Position numbers and translations under genes: made by a program | Notes under the pieces: generated by a model | Database searches by the model: none | What the model was told of the DNA's origin: nothing | Seen by the model: only the letters and a program-made list of their open reading frames with translations | Shown: positions 6,931 through 15,358 of the stretch, piece by piece | Numbering within the stretch: position 1 is the stretch's first letter | Layout of the letters: each line of letters begins with the position of its first letter | Source: CAWACC01 sp964390695 | GTDB taxonomy: Bacteria > Chlamydiota > Chlamydiia > Chlamydiales > Parachlamydiaceae | Assembly: GCA_964390695.1 (NCBI GenBank) | Contig: CAYMKI010000055.1 | Span: 1-17,317 of the forward strand | Reading direction: 5' to 3' | DNA length: 17,317 bases

Positions 6931-8760
6931 ATGTCTTTAGAACTACATTTTCCTTCTTTCTCCGGTCTATTCTCCACTCCAAGGGTATCTACAAGCCACC
7001 CGCCTATGGAGGGTGTTACCATCGATAGCGTATCCCCAAAAGAGAACTCTTCATTGTCCTTAATCGATTGGAATCGGTTGCCTGTGATTTCAAATCCATC
7101 GAAGGCGGATTCTGTCATCGGATCTATAGCCAAAAGGATACTACCCGTTACTAACTACGCTTTAGGCGGTGCGGCCTTATGCGCGACAGTGTGTTTTTCA
7201 AATTCTCCGATGGCGGTTCTTACCGCTTGCACTACCTTGGCGCTGGCATCTTTAGGCTGTCATCAAAGAGAGATATTTCTGCATCAACAGACGCTCGAAG
7301 AGCAGGAAAATAGAAAGAAGCAAAGACATCAGATAAAAAATGCTTTAGAGCAGGATCATGGATACACCTATATACGAACAAACTTTTCTCACGAAGCTAT
7401 CAGTGATGCGGAATTGAACCTCATTTTAAACCGTGATGCCCTAGTGTTGCCATATGCTGTCTTTATGCAAAAACATGGAAAAGACTCTCTTACGATAGTC
7501 GATCATGCCACTCTGGATATCTTAAGATCTTCGTTTCTGAAATCCACAAACTGGACCTTAAAAAATTTTAGCGGTTTCGAAGAGTATCTACCACTCTTTT
7601 CTATTTCCAAAGACTCATTTAGAACATTTATAGCAATCAATGAGATTCAGGAAACCATCCACAACCACCTTAGTTATGAAGAATTTATCGAGAGAAATGG
7701 TGTGGAAGTCTTAGATTACGTTAAATCCAATTACTTTTATTATCGAGATATTCGCAGCAAGTTTGAACAGCATGTGATCGCCAAGGGATTAGGGTGGTCA
7801 GAGATCCAGCAAGCCTATGCAGAGCATTTGAAATACTTCAGTTTAGACCCCATAAAAGTGGTAAGAGCTGACCTAGCTAAAAATGGAGCCAACCAAATTA
7901 ACTACGCTTCGTTTAGAAACAAGCATGGTTTTTCTGCCATAGCACACTACGTCAATGCCCACCCCTTGAATTTGTCTTATATAACCTCTGTTTTCTTGAA
8001 GCAGCCCTATGAAACCCTAATCTCTCCTGAATATGAACCAGATCGCCAATTGCTGGGCTTGGAATCCAAAAATTTCAATTCTGACCTAACCCCTTGTATT
8101 ACATCCAAGCCCTTGCAAAGCCTTACGAAAGCTAAAACACCTTGCACAGAAGAGCATGTAAACTATACTCATTTACATCAACACATAGAACACGAATTCA
8201 ATCAGAGACTGCAGGTTCTCCAAGAAAATCACAGAGTAAAGATCAACAAAATCAAGGCAGAACATCGGGAGCTAAAGAAACTTCTAAAAGATTTAAAAAA
8301 GCGATACGACCGAAGCGTCATTAAACACAATGGGTTAAACTCTCATTTATTACAACAAATCAACTTGCGAAATAAATTTAGGGATGAGCTCCAAAAGAGA
8401 CAAGTGTATATGACGGAGCTCTCAATCCAAGCAGCCCTGATCTCTATACAATTACCGAATGCAAATACAACTAAGTTATCAAGCCTAGAAGACGAAATAA
8501 AAAAGCTACAGTCTCAACAAGTTAATCAGTTAAAATTACATAAAGCATTGTCTGAAAAAATCACGACAATAAAGCAAGAAAGGCATGTAGAAGCAAACAC
8601 CAAACATCACATATTTCAAGAATGGCATAAACTAAAAAAACAGTTGGAAAATGCTTTGAAAAAAAGAAACGCTCAGCAGAAGGTTGCTGAGAAAGAATAT
8701 GCAAGCTCTACCAAGCTCTTGGTGCAAGAAAAGAAGAGGCTCTTAGATATCAAATGCTAA
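6931..8760 (+). CDS. Inc-like candidate: bilobed hydrophobic hairpin, three repeats, long coiled coil
   Basis: 609 residues, not recognised by family. The ATG follows GAGG by 5 nt. Residues ~76-110 form two hydrophobic lobes (YALGGAALCATVCF and MAVLTACTTLALASLG) split by a short NSP turn, the layout of chlamydial inclusion membrane proteins, which insert in the vacuole membrane by such a hairpin. Three degenerate repeats follow, each beginning F-x-x-(K/R)-(H/N)-G: F178-G183, F252-G257 and F328-G333, spaced 74 and 76 residues. Each continues into a helix with an IRSxF-like patch (ILRSSFL, IRSKF, ITSVFL). Residues ~415-605 are rich in Lys, Glu, Gln and Leu and are probably a long coiled coil. 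No cleavable signal peptide is seen. The stop overlaps the convergent DUF202 gene by 11 bp. Inc-type membership is an inference from topology; it could also be a bacterial membrane protein. Confidence 0.7.
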   Translation: MSLELHFPSFSGLFSTPRVSTSHPPMEGVTIDSVSPKENSSLSLIDWNRLPVISNPSKADSVIGSIAKRILPVTNYALGGAALCATVCFSNSPMAVLTACTTLALASLGCHQREIFLHQQTLEEQENRKKQRHQIKNALEQDHGYTYIRTNFSHEAISDAELNLILNRDALVLPYAVFMQKHGKDSLTIVDHATLDILRSSFLKSTNWTLKNFSGFEEYLPLFSISKDSFRTFIAINEIQETIHNHLSYEEFIERNGVEVLDYVKSNYFYYRDIRSKFEQHVIAKGLGWSEIQQAYAEHLKYFSLDPIKVVRADLAKNGANQINYASFRNKHGFSAIAHYVNAHPLNLSYITSVFLKQPYETLISPEYEPDRQLLGLESKNFNSDLTPCITSKPLQSLTKAKTPCTEEHVNYTHLHQHIEHEFNQRLQVLQENHRVKINKIKAEHRELKKLLKDLKKRYDRSVIKHNGLNSHLLQQINLRNKFRDELQKRQVYMTELSIQAALISIQLPNANTTKLSSLEDEIKKLQSQQVNQLKLHKALSEKITTIKQERHVEANTKHHIFQEWHKLKKQLENALKKRNAQQKVAEKEYASSTKLLVQEKKRLLDIKC

Positions 8761-9166
8761 ATATCAAAAAAATGAATAGCGAAATCCCGATCAACAATAC
8801 GGACAGCGCCAGCATAAAATCCAGAAGCTTTGAGGGGTGATACACCCCTTGATCTAACTGCCTTTCAACTTGTTTATATTTGATAAAGGCTAACAGGATG
8901 ATCATAGCGCCTAATCCCACTAAAAAGATGCCATAGTAGGTGCTAGTGATTTTAAGATGAGAATAAACCATCTCGCGAGTTTCAACAAAAGATTTGCCGA
9001 ATATATCTGCAAGCTGCGACACGAATAGAGAAAACCTCTCCACAACAAATCCAAAGGCCATGACCCCTATCCCGGTTCTGACCCAAGACAAGAAAGTCCT
9101 TTCATTGGCCATATGTTCTGTGGCACTGCAAGGTTTACCCAGCTCTCTATTATTAGTCGTCATCAC
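8750..9166 (-). CDS. DUF202 (YidH-type) small membrane protein
   Basis: 138 residues with the DUF202 signature ANERTFLSWVRTG (residues 20-32) leading into the first membrane helix. Three hydrophobic helices are visible, near residues 28-48, 76-96 and 113-137, with a short charged loop (KYKQVERQLDQG) before the last. DUF202 proteins are small inner-membrane proteins of unknown function. The start is uncertain by one codon: GTG at 9166 has a GAGG 7 nt ahead, while the next codon is ATG at 9163 with a 10-nt spacing. It lies 63 nt downstream of the 2H-phosphoesterase gene in the same direction and may be co-transcribed. Its 3' end overlaps the convergent gene at 6931-8760 by 11 bp. Confidence 0.88.
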   Translation of the reverse strand: MMTTNNRELGKPCSATEHMANERTFLSWVRTGIGVMAFGFVVERFSLFVSQLADIFGKSFVETREMVYSHLKITSTYYGIFLVGLGAMIILLAFIKYKQVERQLDQGVYHPSKLLDFMLALSVLLIGISLFIFLIFSI

Positions 9167-9229
9167 CTGTCTACCTCATAGGGTTGAAAATAGCGAAATC
9201 CATACATCGGAAAATACCAACACAAGACA

Positions 9230-10060
9230 TTAGCGTAAATTATTAAAATACCATTTTACCTTTTTAAATTCAGGCTTAGTCAAACGAATGGTAGCAGCAT
9301 GATCTTTTGTACATATTTTCCAAGGCCTCTTTGGCTTCTTATTCTTTCCACTTATGTTATAGTATTTAAACAACTTCCATGCAAATTTCTGCGCATTTTC
9401 GAACCTATCGAAAAAGACTGTATAACCATCCCGCTTAACCCATACCACCTTCTGCACGCCGATCTCTCGACGCGCCAGTTTTTTAGCGACAAGTGTATGA
9501 TTTCGACCCTGCTCTACTGTTTTAAGTTCAAAATCATAAACCACAAAAGGAAATGGATTTTTTGCGATTGCCTCGAAAAGCCGTCGGACTTCTTGGAGAC
9601 CTTGAGATCGATCCACCCCAAGCTTTAATCTTCCCACGGTAACATGTGGCATATAACGGTCGCCGCTATATTTGGAGGGCTTGAGATGGCATTGTTCCTT
9701 TAGAATGTCCAACACTTGGCCATGTATTTTTTTTAACTTCTGCTTTTCTTTAAATTTTAAGATAACCCATCCCTTTGTGGTTATATCCACCTCTGCAACC
9801 CTTAAATGAAGGGACTGAGCTGTATTATTCAGTATCTCGGATACCAACTTTGTAACTTTTGCCTGATCAGGCCCCTCTCCTCTAGAATAAAAAAAATTAA
9901 GCGTACAGTGCAATTGCTCTTGGCAGAGATGAGGCTGCCACCAATCTATGAATTTGCTGGATATGAAGGGGGCAATCTGATGTTTCAGGGCATTATCGAA
10001 TTTAGCATCCGACTTGGAAACTAAAATAAAGCTATTATCAATCATCTTAATAGTATTCAT
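9230..10060 (-). CDS. 2H phosphoesterase / 2'-5' RNA ligase-like protein with basic C-terminal extension
   Basis: 276 residues. Two HxTx motifs define the 2H phosphoesterase superfamily: H51-C-T53-L and H139-V-T141-V, the latter in MPHVTVGRL. Their ~88-residue spacing fits the two-lobed fold of ThpR/LigT-type enzymes, which open 2',3'-cyclic phosphates or process 2'-5' RNA linkages. The fold should end near residue 195. Residues ~200-276 are an extra segment rich in Lys, Arg and aromatic residues (such as FAWKLFKYYN and KKPKRPWK), suggesting nucleic-acid contact; I do not recognise it as a domain. The ATG has GAGAGGTGAT directly ahead, a good ribosome site. A 76-nt gap separates it from rsmA upstream, so it may have its own promoter. 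True substrate unknown; other 2H families remain possible. Confidence 0.78.
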   Translation of the reverse strand: MNTIKMIDNSFILVSKSDAKFDNALKHQIAPFISSKFIDWWQPHLCQEQLHCTLNFFYSRGEGPDQAKVTKLVSEILNNTAQSLHLRVAEVDITTKGWVILKFKEKQKLKKIHGQVLDILKEQCHLKPSKYSGDRYMPHVTVGRLKLGVDRSQGLQEVRRLFEAIAKNPFPFVVYDFELKTVEQGRNHTLVAKKLARREIGVQKVVWVKRDGYTVFFDRFENAQKFAWKLFKYYNISGKNKKPKRPWKICTKDHAATIRLTKPEFKKVKWYFNNLR

Positions 10061-10136
10061 ATCACCTCTCTGATTAGATGGTATAAAATACTATTCTATA
10101 AATTCACAATAACAATTATATTTTGCAGGAGGTTTA

Positions 10137-10976
10137 TTATTGCAAGGCTTCAAAGAGAGCTATTAGCTGCTGCAAGGAGAGCTCTTCGGGGCGTGAGGTG
10201 GGTGCTGCATGCATTTCTGCAAGAGCTTCCTCTATCTTAGCGGGCATATACAGCTCCTTCAAAGAGCTACGCAGCATTTTTCTGCGGTGATTAAATGCTT
10301 CTCTCACCATTTTAAAAAAGAGATCTTCAGAAGAGACTTTTAACGGGGGGGTCAAAGTCAATTGAACCACGGCAGAATCCACTTTGGGAGCGGGATAGAA
10401 ACACTTGTTGCCTACTTTGAAAGCATACTTGGGCGATGAGAAAAAATGCAGAAAAACAGTCAATGCGCTATAATCGGGAGTTCCTGGAAGTCCCACGAAC
10501 CTTCTGGCGACTTCATCTTGAACCATAACGACAACCTCTGAGATACATGCATGCATTTTCACAAGCCGCGCTATAATAGGTGTCGTAATATGATAGGGAA
10601 GATTTGCAATTACCTTGGCTTTTTTTCCGGGCAATAACCGCTTAGACAATTCTTCCTGTAAAGGAAATTCAAGGATATCGGCTATTTGGATTTCCAGTTT
10701 CGGATACGAAGACTTAAATCGAGCTAGGGAATTACCAAGCGTAGTATCTTTCTCCACAGCCAAGACCTCGGCGCCGGCGGCTAGCAAAAATTCTGTCAAA
10801 GCTCCGGGGCCGGGGCCTATTTCAACCACTAAGTCGCCAGGCTTAACATCAGCGACAGCCACGATTTTTCGGAGGATGTTGCCGTCAATTAAAAAATTTT
10901 GAGAAAGCGATTTTTTAGGATTGATGCCAAGTCCCTCTAAAAATTCATTTAATTCTGAGGGTTTGTAAATGGGCAT
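10137..10976 (-). CDS. rsmA: 16S rRNA dimethyladenosine transferase RsmA/KsgA
   Basis: 279 residues, the usual length for the family. The enzyme dimethylates two adjacent adenines in the 3'-terminal hairpin of 16S rRNA during late 30S assembly, using S-adenosylmethionine. Motifs in order: the N-terminal KKSLSQNFLID segment (21-31), motif I EIGPGPG (52-58), the acidic residue after motif II in AVEKD (E75), D100 in IADIL, and the adenine-binding motif NLPYH (125-129). The C-terminal FNHRRKMLRSSLK segment is also typical. AGGA stands 7 nt before the ATG and overlaps the region of the upstream stop, only 12 nt from the SurA-like gene, so the two are likely co-transcribed and translationally close. 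A G7 run (10345-10351) sits within the gene without disturbing the frame. Confidence 0.97.
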   Translation of the reverse strand: MPIYKPSELNEFLEGLGINPKKSLSQNFLIDGNILRKIVAVADVKPGDLVVEIGPGPGALTEFLLAAGAEVLAVEKDTTLGNSLARFKSSYPKLEIQIADILEFPLQEELSKRLLPGKKAKVIANLPYHITTPIIARLVKMHACISEVVVMVQDEVARRFVGLPGTPDYSALTVFLHFFSSPKYAFKVGNKCFYPAPKVDSAVVQLTLTPPLKVSSEDLFFKMVREAFNHRRKMLRSSLKELYMPAKIEEALAEMHAAPTSRPEELSLQQLIALFEALQ

Positions 10977-10988
10977 GAATATATCCTA

Positions 10989-12047
10989 TTAATTCAGGAT
11001 AAAAGGTTTGAAATCTTCAGCGGCCACCCTGGTGTTTTCCTGTACATCGAAGTGCTTTCTGAGGCGTTTGATATATTCTATAGTTTCTTTGCCCGAAATG
11101 TCATCCATCAATTTGTCTTTGATCTGATTTTCCATCTCTGCAAAGGATACTCTTTGGCTAGGCTTCATGCTGTGCAGATAGAAAATTCTGAAAACGGTAG
11201 AACCATCTTGACGGCTTTTCTGGGCAATGGGATGGCTGTACGCATTATTCGTCATCTGAGACAAAATATCCTTGTAGGTAGGGGACAACTCGGCATCGCT
11301 ATTTTGAATTTCATCGGAAATATTGACCGATGTTGAAGCCTCCACCGAAGCCATCTTAGAGAGTTTGTTTTTCAAATCTTCTAAAGGAAATGCTTCTTCT
11401 GAAAGCAGTTTATAGGCTTGATTAGCAGCTTCTGCGCCTATGGTCGGGTTAGCATCGCGGATGGATATCACTCTGTAAATCCACTGTCCTGGAATGATAT
11501 TATTTTCGGCATATTCTTCGTAGGCTTTTTTTATCACCTGCGGTGTAACTTGCTTCAGGGCTTTCATGTGGGCGCGAAGGTACAGCATGCGTTTCAGTAA
11601 AATATCGCTATGCACCATTCTATAAGCCTCTTCAAACGTCAAGCCTACCTTATCCAAGTTAGCATGGATATTAGGACCAAAATATAGCTCCATTTCCTGC
11701 CTGATATCTCCAGCGCTGACTTGCACCTTGCTTTCTTCTGCGTCAGCCATGATGAGTTCTTTGTCGATCAGATCTTGCAAGACCCTTTTCCAGCTCACAG
11801 AATAAAACTGATAGCGGGCTTGGACAGACGAAGTGTATTCGGGAAATTGACGATAGAAGAGCATATCCATCTTTTTCATGACGTCAAGCACAGATATGGC
11901 CTTGCCATTGACTTTAGCTAAGATTTGATTGTTCACAGCAATACGATAATCTTCTTCGGGTCCCAGCAACAAAGAGTCCGCCGAAGCCGCCATAGTATGG
12001 CAGGTCAAAAATAGAGAAGCTAGATAGATAGGAAATTTAGAGCGCAT
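10989..12047 (-). CDS. SurA-like periplasmic peptidyl-prolyl isomerase / chaperone
   Basis: 352 residues from the chosen start. That start is preferred because it gives a clean signal peptide: MRSK, a hydrophobic core (FPIYLASLFLTC) and an AxA-type site around MAASA-DS. A longer in-frame start at 12092 would put 15 polar residues ahead of it; neither start has a strong ribosome site. The mature protein begins with the SurA N-domain pattern (ILAKVNGKAISVLDVMKKMD, then VLQDLIDKELI) and has a helical core followed by a parvulin-like region (~200-320) that looks weakly conserved. SurA-type proteins help outer-membrane proteins cross the periplasm. It lies 66 nt after fmt and 12 nt before rsmA. 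A gene of this kind next to rsmA also occurs in Chlamydia, as far as I recall. Isomerase activity is uncertain. Confidence 0.8.
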   Translation of the reverse strand: MRSKFPIYLASLFLTCHTMAASADSLLLGPEEDYRIAVNNQILAKVNGKAISVLDVMKKMDMLFYRQFPEYTSSVQARYQFYSVSWKRVLQDLIDKELIMADAEESKVQVSAGDIRQEMELYFGPNIHANLDKVGLTFEEAYRMVHSDILLKRMLYLRAHMKALKQVTPQVIKKAYEEYAENNIIPGQWIYRVISIRDANPTIGAEAANQAYKLLSEEAFPLEDLKNKLSKMASVEASTSVNISDEIQNSDAELSPTYKDILSQMTNNAYSHPIAQKSRQDGSTVFRIFYLHSMKPSQRVSFAEMENQIKDKLMDDISGKETIEYIKRLRKHFDVQENTRVAAEDFKPFILN

Positions 12048-12113
12048 AAATAAATCTACTTTGTAATGTGTACGAGTCGAGTAACTTATCATAACCCATT
12101 GGACTGATTTTTG

Positions 12114-13055
12114 CTACAAAAATGCAATGTCTTGTTTGGGTATGCCTCGGATAAGGTCTGCGAAAGGCATGGCTTTCTTTCCTTCCAACTGCACTTCCAA
12201 CAAGCGCAAAGCCCCTTGGCCGCAGGCGATAATGAAACCTTCGGCATCATATTTCATTATATCTCCTGGAGTGCCATGCAGGTTGTTTTCGACCAGAGTT
12301 TTATATAGCTTTAGGCGTAAAATATTATCTTTAATTTTAACCTTGCACCATGCTCCTGGATGGGGATTCACCCCTCTGACCCTATTATGGATTTGTTGAG
12401 CATGCAGATTCCAATGTATTTCACATTCTTCCAATTCTATCTTTGGCGCAAACGTTGCCAAAGAGTGATCTTGGGATAGACGGTGGAAGATTTTGTTCTC
12501 AAAATCTCTGATTACTTCCAACAAAGCCTGAGACCCTAATTTGCAGAGAACTTTCTCGAGCTCGCCATAAGTCATATTAGGGCCAATAGGGGTCTTGACC
12601 ATTTTAATGATATCCCCGGCATCCATTTTTCTGACCATATGCATGATGGTAACACCGCTTTCTGTTTCACCGTCGATAATACAGCGCTGAATCGGAGCTG
12701 CGCCGCGATACTTTGGCAACAGACTGGCATGCACGTTGATACAGCCTATAGGTGGCATATCCAGTAAATGCTGTTTAATGATTTCGCCATAGGCCACAAC
12801 CACAAACAAGTCGGCATTGAATGCCGATAAGATCGGGGCAAATTCCAAGTCGGACACAAGCTCAGGCTGAAAAACGGGTATAGGCGGATGTTGAGCAGCG
12901 GCAACCAGTTTAACCGGGGTTGGCTGAGGTACTGCCGATCTGCCCTTGGGGCGATCCGGCTTGGTAACCACCGCCACCACTTCTATATTGTTTTGCAAAA
13001 GGAATTCAAGGGTGTCTGCGGCAAACTGCGGAGTGCCAAAAAAAACAATTTTCAT
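12114..13055 (-). CDS. fmt: Methionyl-tRNA formyltransferase
   Basis: 313 residues, standard length. It formylates the initiator Met-tRNA using 10-formyltetrahydrofolate. The N-terminal Rossmann part starts KIVFFGTPQFA. The formyl-transfer site is intact: N107 and H109 in INVHA, the SLLPKYRG loop (111-118) and D145 in MDAGDI. The C-terminal OB-fold-like part includes RVRGVNPHPGAWC. It lies 13 nt after lpxA in the same direction and continues the lipid A gene run. No clear ribosome site precedes the ATG, so translation may depend on coupling with lpxA. Confidence 0.97.
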   Translation of the reverse strand: MKIVFFGTPQFAADTLEFLLQNNIEVVAVVTKPDRPKGRSAVPQPTPVKLVAAAQHPPIPVFQPELVSDLEFAPILSAFNADLFVVVAYGEIIKQHLLDMPPIGCINVHASLLPKYRGAAPIQRCIIDGETESGVTIMHMVRKMDAGDIIKMVKTPIGPNMTYGELEKVLCKLGSQALLEVIRDFENKIFHRLSQDHSLATFAPKIELEECEIHWNLHAQQIHNRVRGVNPHPGAWCKVKIKDNILRLKLYKTLVENNLHGTPGDIMKYDAEGFIIACGQGALRLLEVQLEGKKAMPFADLIRGIPKQDIAFL

Positions 13056-13068
13056 GTGTGTGTTGAGG

Positions 13069-13926
13069 TTATTCTATGGAAGCGTATTCTTTTTCTTCTT
13101 CTTTTTCAATTTTCTCAAAGTCTTCATCGCCATGGCTAGCGACTTGGAAACCCATCAGCCCGCGCTTAGATTCTTTGCAAAACTGGATCCAATGCTGTAT
13201 TTCAGGCAAATGTTCCACTTCGTTCTCTATTCTTTGCAAAGCCTCTTCCAAGCGCAAATTTGAACGGTACAGCAGCTTGAAAGCCTTGCTGAGTTCTTTG
13301 CGGGTCTTTAAGGCAAATCCTCGTCGCTTTAAGCCGATGATATTCAATCCGCCGAATTTAAACGGAATGCCGGCCCCGATGGTATAGGGAGGGACATCGT
13401 GGGTGATACGGCTCATGCCGCCTACCATGGCATTGCGGCCGATGCGCGAAAATTGATGAACAGCCGTCATACCGCCTAAAATGGCATAATCTTCAATGGT
13501 GACATGCCCGGCCAGATTGACGTTATTGCTCATGATCACATGATTACCTATAAGACAATGATGGGCTACATGGCAATAGGCCATGATCAGACAATGGTCT
13601 CCAATTTTGACTGTGGAATTTTCTTCAAAAGAGGAATTTATGGTTACGTACTCTCGTATTTCGCAATGTTTTCCAATAACCACAAAGGTCTTTTCGCCTT
13701 TAAATTTCAAGGCTTGAGTTTTGGTACCTATACATGCCGAAGGATAAATCACGGTGCCCTCTCCGATAGTTGTATATCCATCGATATAGGCATGAGATTT
13801 GATCGTGACGTTATCTTCAAGGGTCACATTGGATTTTACAACCGCAAAGGGCTCGATTGTAACGCCTGCTCCAATTTTTGCTCCGGGTTCAACAATCGCT
13901 AATGGGTGTATATTTTGTGGCTTCAT
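13069..13926 (-). CDS. lpxA: Acyl-ACP--UDP-N-acetylglucosamine O-acyltransferase
   Basis: 285 residues. LpxA performs the first step of lipid A synthesis in the cytoplasm, moving an (R)-3-hydroxyacyl chain from ACP to UDP-GlcNAc. The first ~185 residues are hexapeptide repeats that form a left-handed beta helix (such as IHPLAIVEPGAKIGAGV at the start). The catalytic histidine is probably H122 in CHVAHHC, equivalent to H125 of E. coli, and H157 in GGMTAVHQF is also conserved. The C-terminal part is helical. The protein exceeds the E. coli enzyme (262) by ~23 residues, mainly an acidic and lysine-rich tail (DEDFEKIEKEEEKEY). It lies 38 nt after fabZ and 13 nt before fmt. Confidence 0.97.
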   Translation of the reverse strand: MKPQNIHPLAIVEPGAKIGAGVTIEPFAVVKSNVTLEDNVTIKSHAYIDGYTTIGEGTVIYPSACIGTKTQALKFKGEKTFVVIGKHCEIREYVTINSSFEENSTVKIGDHCLIMAYCHVAHHCLIGNHVIMSNNVNLAGHVTIEDYAILGGMTAVHQFSRIGRNAMVGGMSRITHDVPPYTIGAGIPFKFGGLNIIGLKRRGFALKTRKELSKAFKLLYRSNLRLEEALQRIENEVEHLPEIQHWIQFCKESKRGLMGFQVASHGDEDFEKIEKEEEKEYASIE

Positions 13927-13964
13927 TTATTTTCCATTCGGTAAGGGATTTAACATTTTGTTTC

Positions 13965-14432
13965 TTATATCTGGCTTTTATCTACAAGAGCAAAACCAAT
14001 TTCGGCTTCAACAGCTATCTTGTTGTTAACGCTCGCCTCTACTTTCACCTTTCCCCCTTTGGAACTAAAGTGTATGCCTTCTCCTTTTAGCAGTAACACA
14101 TCACCTGGCTTTACAGGGTTCCTGAATTTTGCATTGTTCACATTAAGGAGGACTGCGATTCGGGAATTTTGGCCTTTAAGATGCACCAATACTCCACCTG
14201 TCTGAGCCAACGCCTCCAAGATCAAAACTCCAGGCATAATTGGCGCATCCGGAAAATGACCCTGAAAAAAAGACTCATTAAAAGTCACGCACTTTTGACC
14301 CAAGATATACCCTCTTTCTAAATCTATTTCAAGAATTCTATCGACAAGTAAAAAAGGATAACGATGAGGTAGAATTTTGAGGATATCTTTTACATCCATA
14401 GTTTTTTGTACGTTTTGCTCATCAAGATTCAT
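13965..14432 (-). CDS. fabZ: 3-hydroxyacyl-ACP dehydratase FabZ
   Basis: 155 residues, a cytoplasmic hot-dog-fold enzyme that dehydrates (R)-3-hydroxyacyl-ACP in fatty acid elongation, so it competes with LpxA for the same substrate. Motifs: LPHRYPFLLVDRI (21-33), the catalytic H59 in FFQGHFP, and E73 in PGVLILEALAQ. The gene overlaps the end of lpxC by 11 bp, and GGGAGAG lies ahead of the ATG inside lpxC, which implies coupled translation. Having fabZ between lpxC and lpxA lets the cell set the two uses of 3-hydroxyacyl-ACP together; this is an inference from position. Confidence 0.97.
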   Translation of the reverse strand: MNLDEQNVQKTMDVKDILKILPHRYPFLLVDRILEIDLERGYILGQKCVTFNESFFQGHFPDAPIMPGVLILEALAQTGGVLVHLKGQNSRIAVLLNVNNAKFRNPVKPGDVLLLKGEGIHFSSKGGKVKVEASVNNKIAVEAEIGFALVDKSQI

Positions 14433-15312
14433 TTAGAACTCTCCCTGCTAGTGAATCATAAATTTTTTTGGCTAAGGCATAGTTGGTTGCATGCCCGGAA
14501 CGAATAGCCAGCACATGGGCTTCAAAATCGAAACCTATCAAACCCAAATCTCCTATCATGTCCAAGATTTTGTGCCGCACAGGCTCATCTCTAAAAAACA
14601 AACCGCCTTTGCTATATACGACATCGCCGTCAATGGCCACACCATTTGACAAGCTAGCACCTTTGATAAGTCCGCGGTCCATTAAGTAGGCAATTTCTTT
14701 ATAGAGTGAAAAGGTGCGGCATGGGGCAATCTCAGACTTAAATGAATGACTGGTGATTTGCAATGACTGGAACTGCGACCGCAAAGCGGGCTCGTCGGGG
14801 TAGTTTAGGGTATAGCTGATTTTATATCCCTCATGCGGCAAAGCAACTAAATGGATATCCCCTTCAGAATGGTAAATCGGCTGTTGAATTTTGATCACAG
14901 GAGTAACAGCCTGCTGTTCAGCGATACCGGCTTTTTCTATCATTTCCACAAAAACATCCGAACTGCCATTGCCCACTGGCGGCTCGATGCTGTCAATTTC
15001 AATGATCAAATTATCTATGTGATAGGCCTTCAGTGCTGCCATCAGATGCTCAATGGTATGAATGCGAAGGTCATTAATTCCGATGGTGGTGGACCTTAGC
15101 GTATCGCAAACATATTCTAAGCGGGCAGGGATCTCCGGAGTTCCAGAAACATCTATACGTTTAAAGATAATACCGGTAGATTCAGCGGCCGGACAAAGAC
15201 GGATGGAGACGACTTTCCCTGTATGCACACCAATGCCAGAATAGCTTATATCATTTTTGAGAGTATTTTGCTTTCTGCTTTTTTGTAATATGCAGGTATT
15301 TTGAGCACTCAT
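14422..15312 (-). CDS. lpxC: UDP-3-O-acyl-N-acetylglucosamine deacetylase
   Basis: 296 residues. LpxC is the zinc-dependent deacetylase that makes the committed step of lipid A synthesis. Zinc ligands and catalytic residues are all visible: E88 and H89 in HTIEHLMAAL, H247 and D251 in HKILDMIGD, and H274 in SGHATNYAL. The length fits the family (305 in E. coli). The gene is separated from lnt by 160 nt and overlaps fabZ by 11 bp. A possible promoter lies just upstream, so the lpxC-fabZ-lpxA-fmt run may be transcribed apart from lnt. The ribosome site is weak (GAAAG, 7 nt before the ATG). Confidence 0.97.
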   Translation of the reverse strand: MSAQNTCILQKSRKQNTLKNDISYSGIGVHTGKVVSIRLCPAAESTGIIFKRIDVSGTPEIPARLEYVCDTLRSTTIGINDLRIHTIEHLMAALKAYHIDNLIIEIDSIEPPVGNGSSDVFVEMIEKAGIAEQQAVTPVIKIQQPIYHSEGDIHLVALPHEGYKISYTLNYPDEPALRSQFQSLQITSHSFKSEIAPCRTFSLYKEIAYLMDRGLIKGASLSNGVAIDGDVVYSKGGLFFRDEPVRHKILDMIGDLGLIGFDFEAHVLAIRSGHATNYALAKKIYDSLAGRVLNES

Positions 15313-15326
15313 GTTTTACTTTCAGA

Positions 15327-15355
15327 TTTATACATTATAATTATAATATCGTAAA
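15327..15355 (-). promoter_or_regulatory. Possible promoter of lpxC
   Basis: On the minus strand TTTACG (15355-15350), a 17-nt spacer and TATAAA (15332-15327), about 14 nt before the lpxC ATG. Overlapping TATAAT sequences nearby make the exact -10 uncertain, and the closeness to the start codon would give an almost leaderless message. AT-rich sequence makes chance matches likely. Confidence 0.3.
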
Positions 15356-15358
15356 TTA

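Noticed and set aside
8142..8324. Short ORF inside the coiled-coil region of the Inc-like gene
   Set aside because: Basic, low-complexity translation in another frame of a convincing gene, with no ribosome site.
8750..10060. DUF202 and 2H phosphoesterase genes as a toxin-antitoxin or defence pair
   Set aside because: Neither protein has toxin or antitoxin features, and the 63-nt gap gives no sign of the usual coupling.
13076..13387. Plus-strand ORFs opposite lpxA and fmt
   Set aside because: They mirror conserved enzymes and have no start signals or family features.
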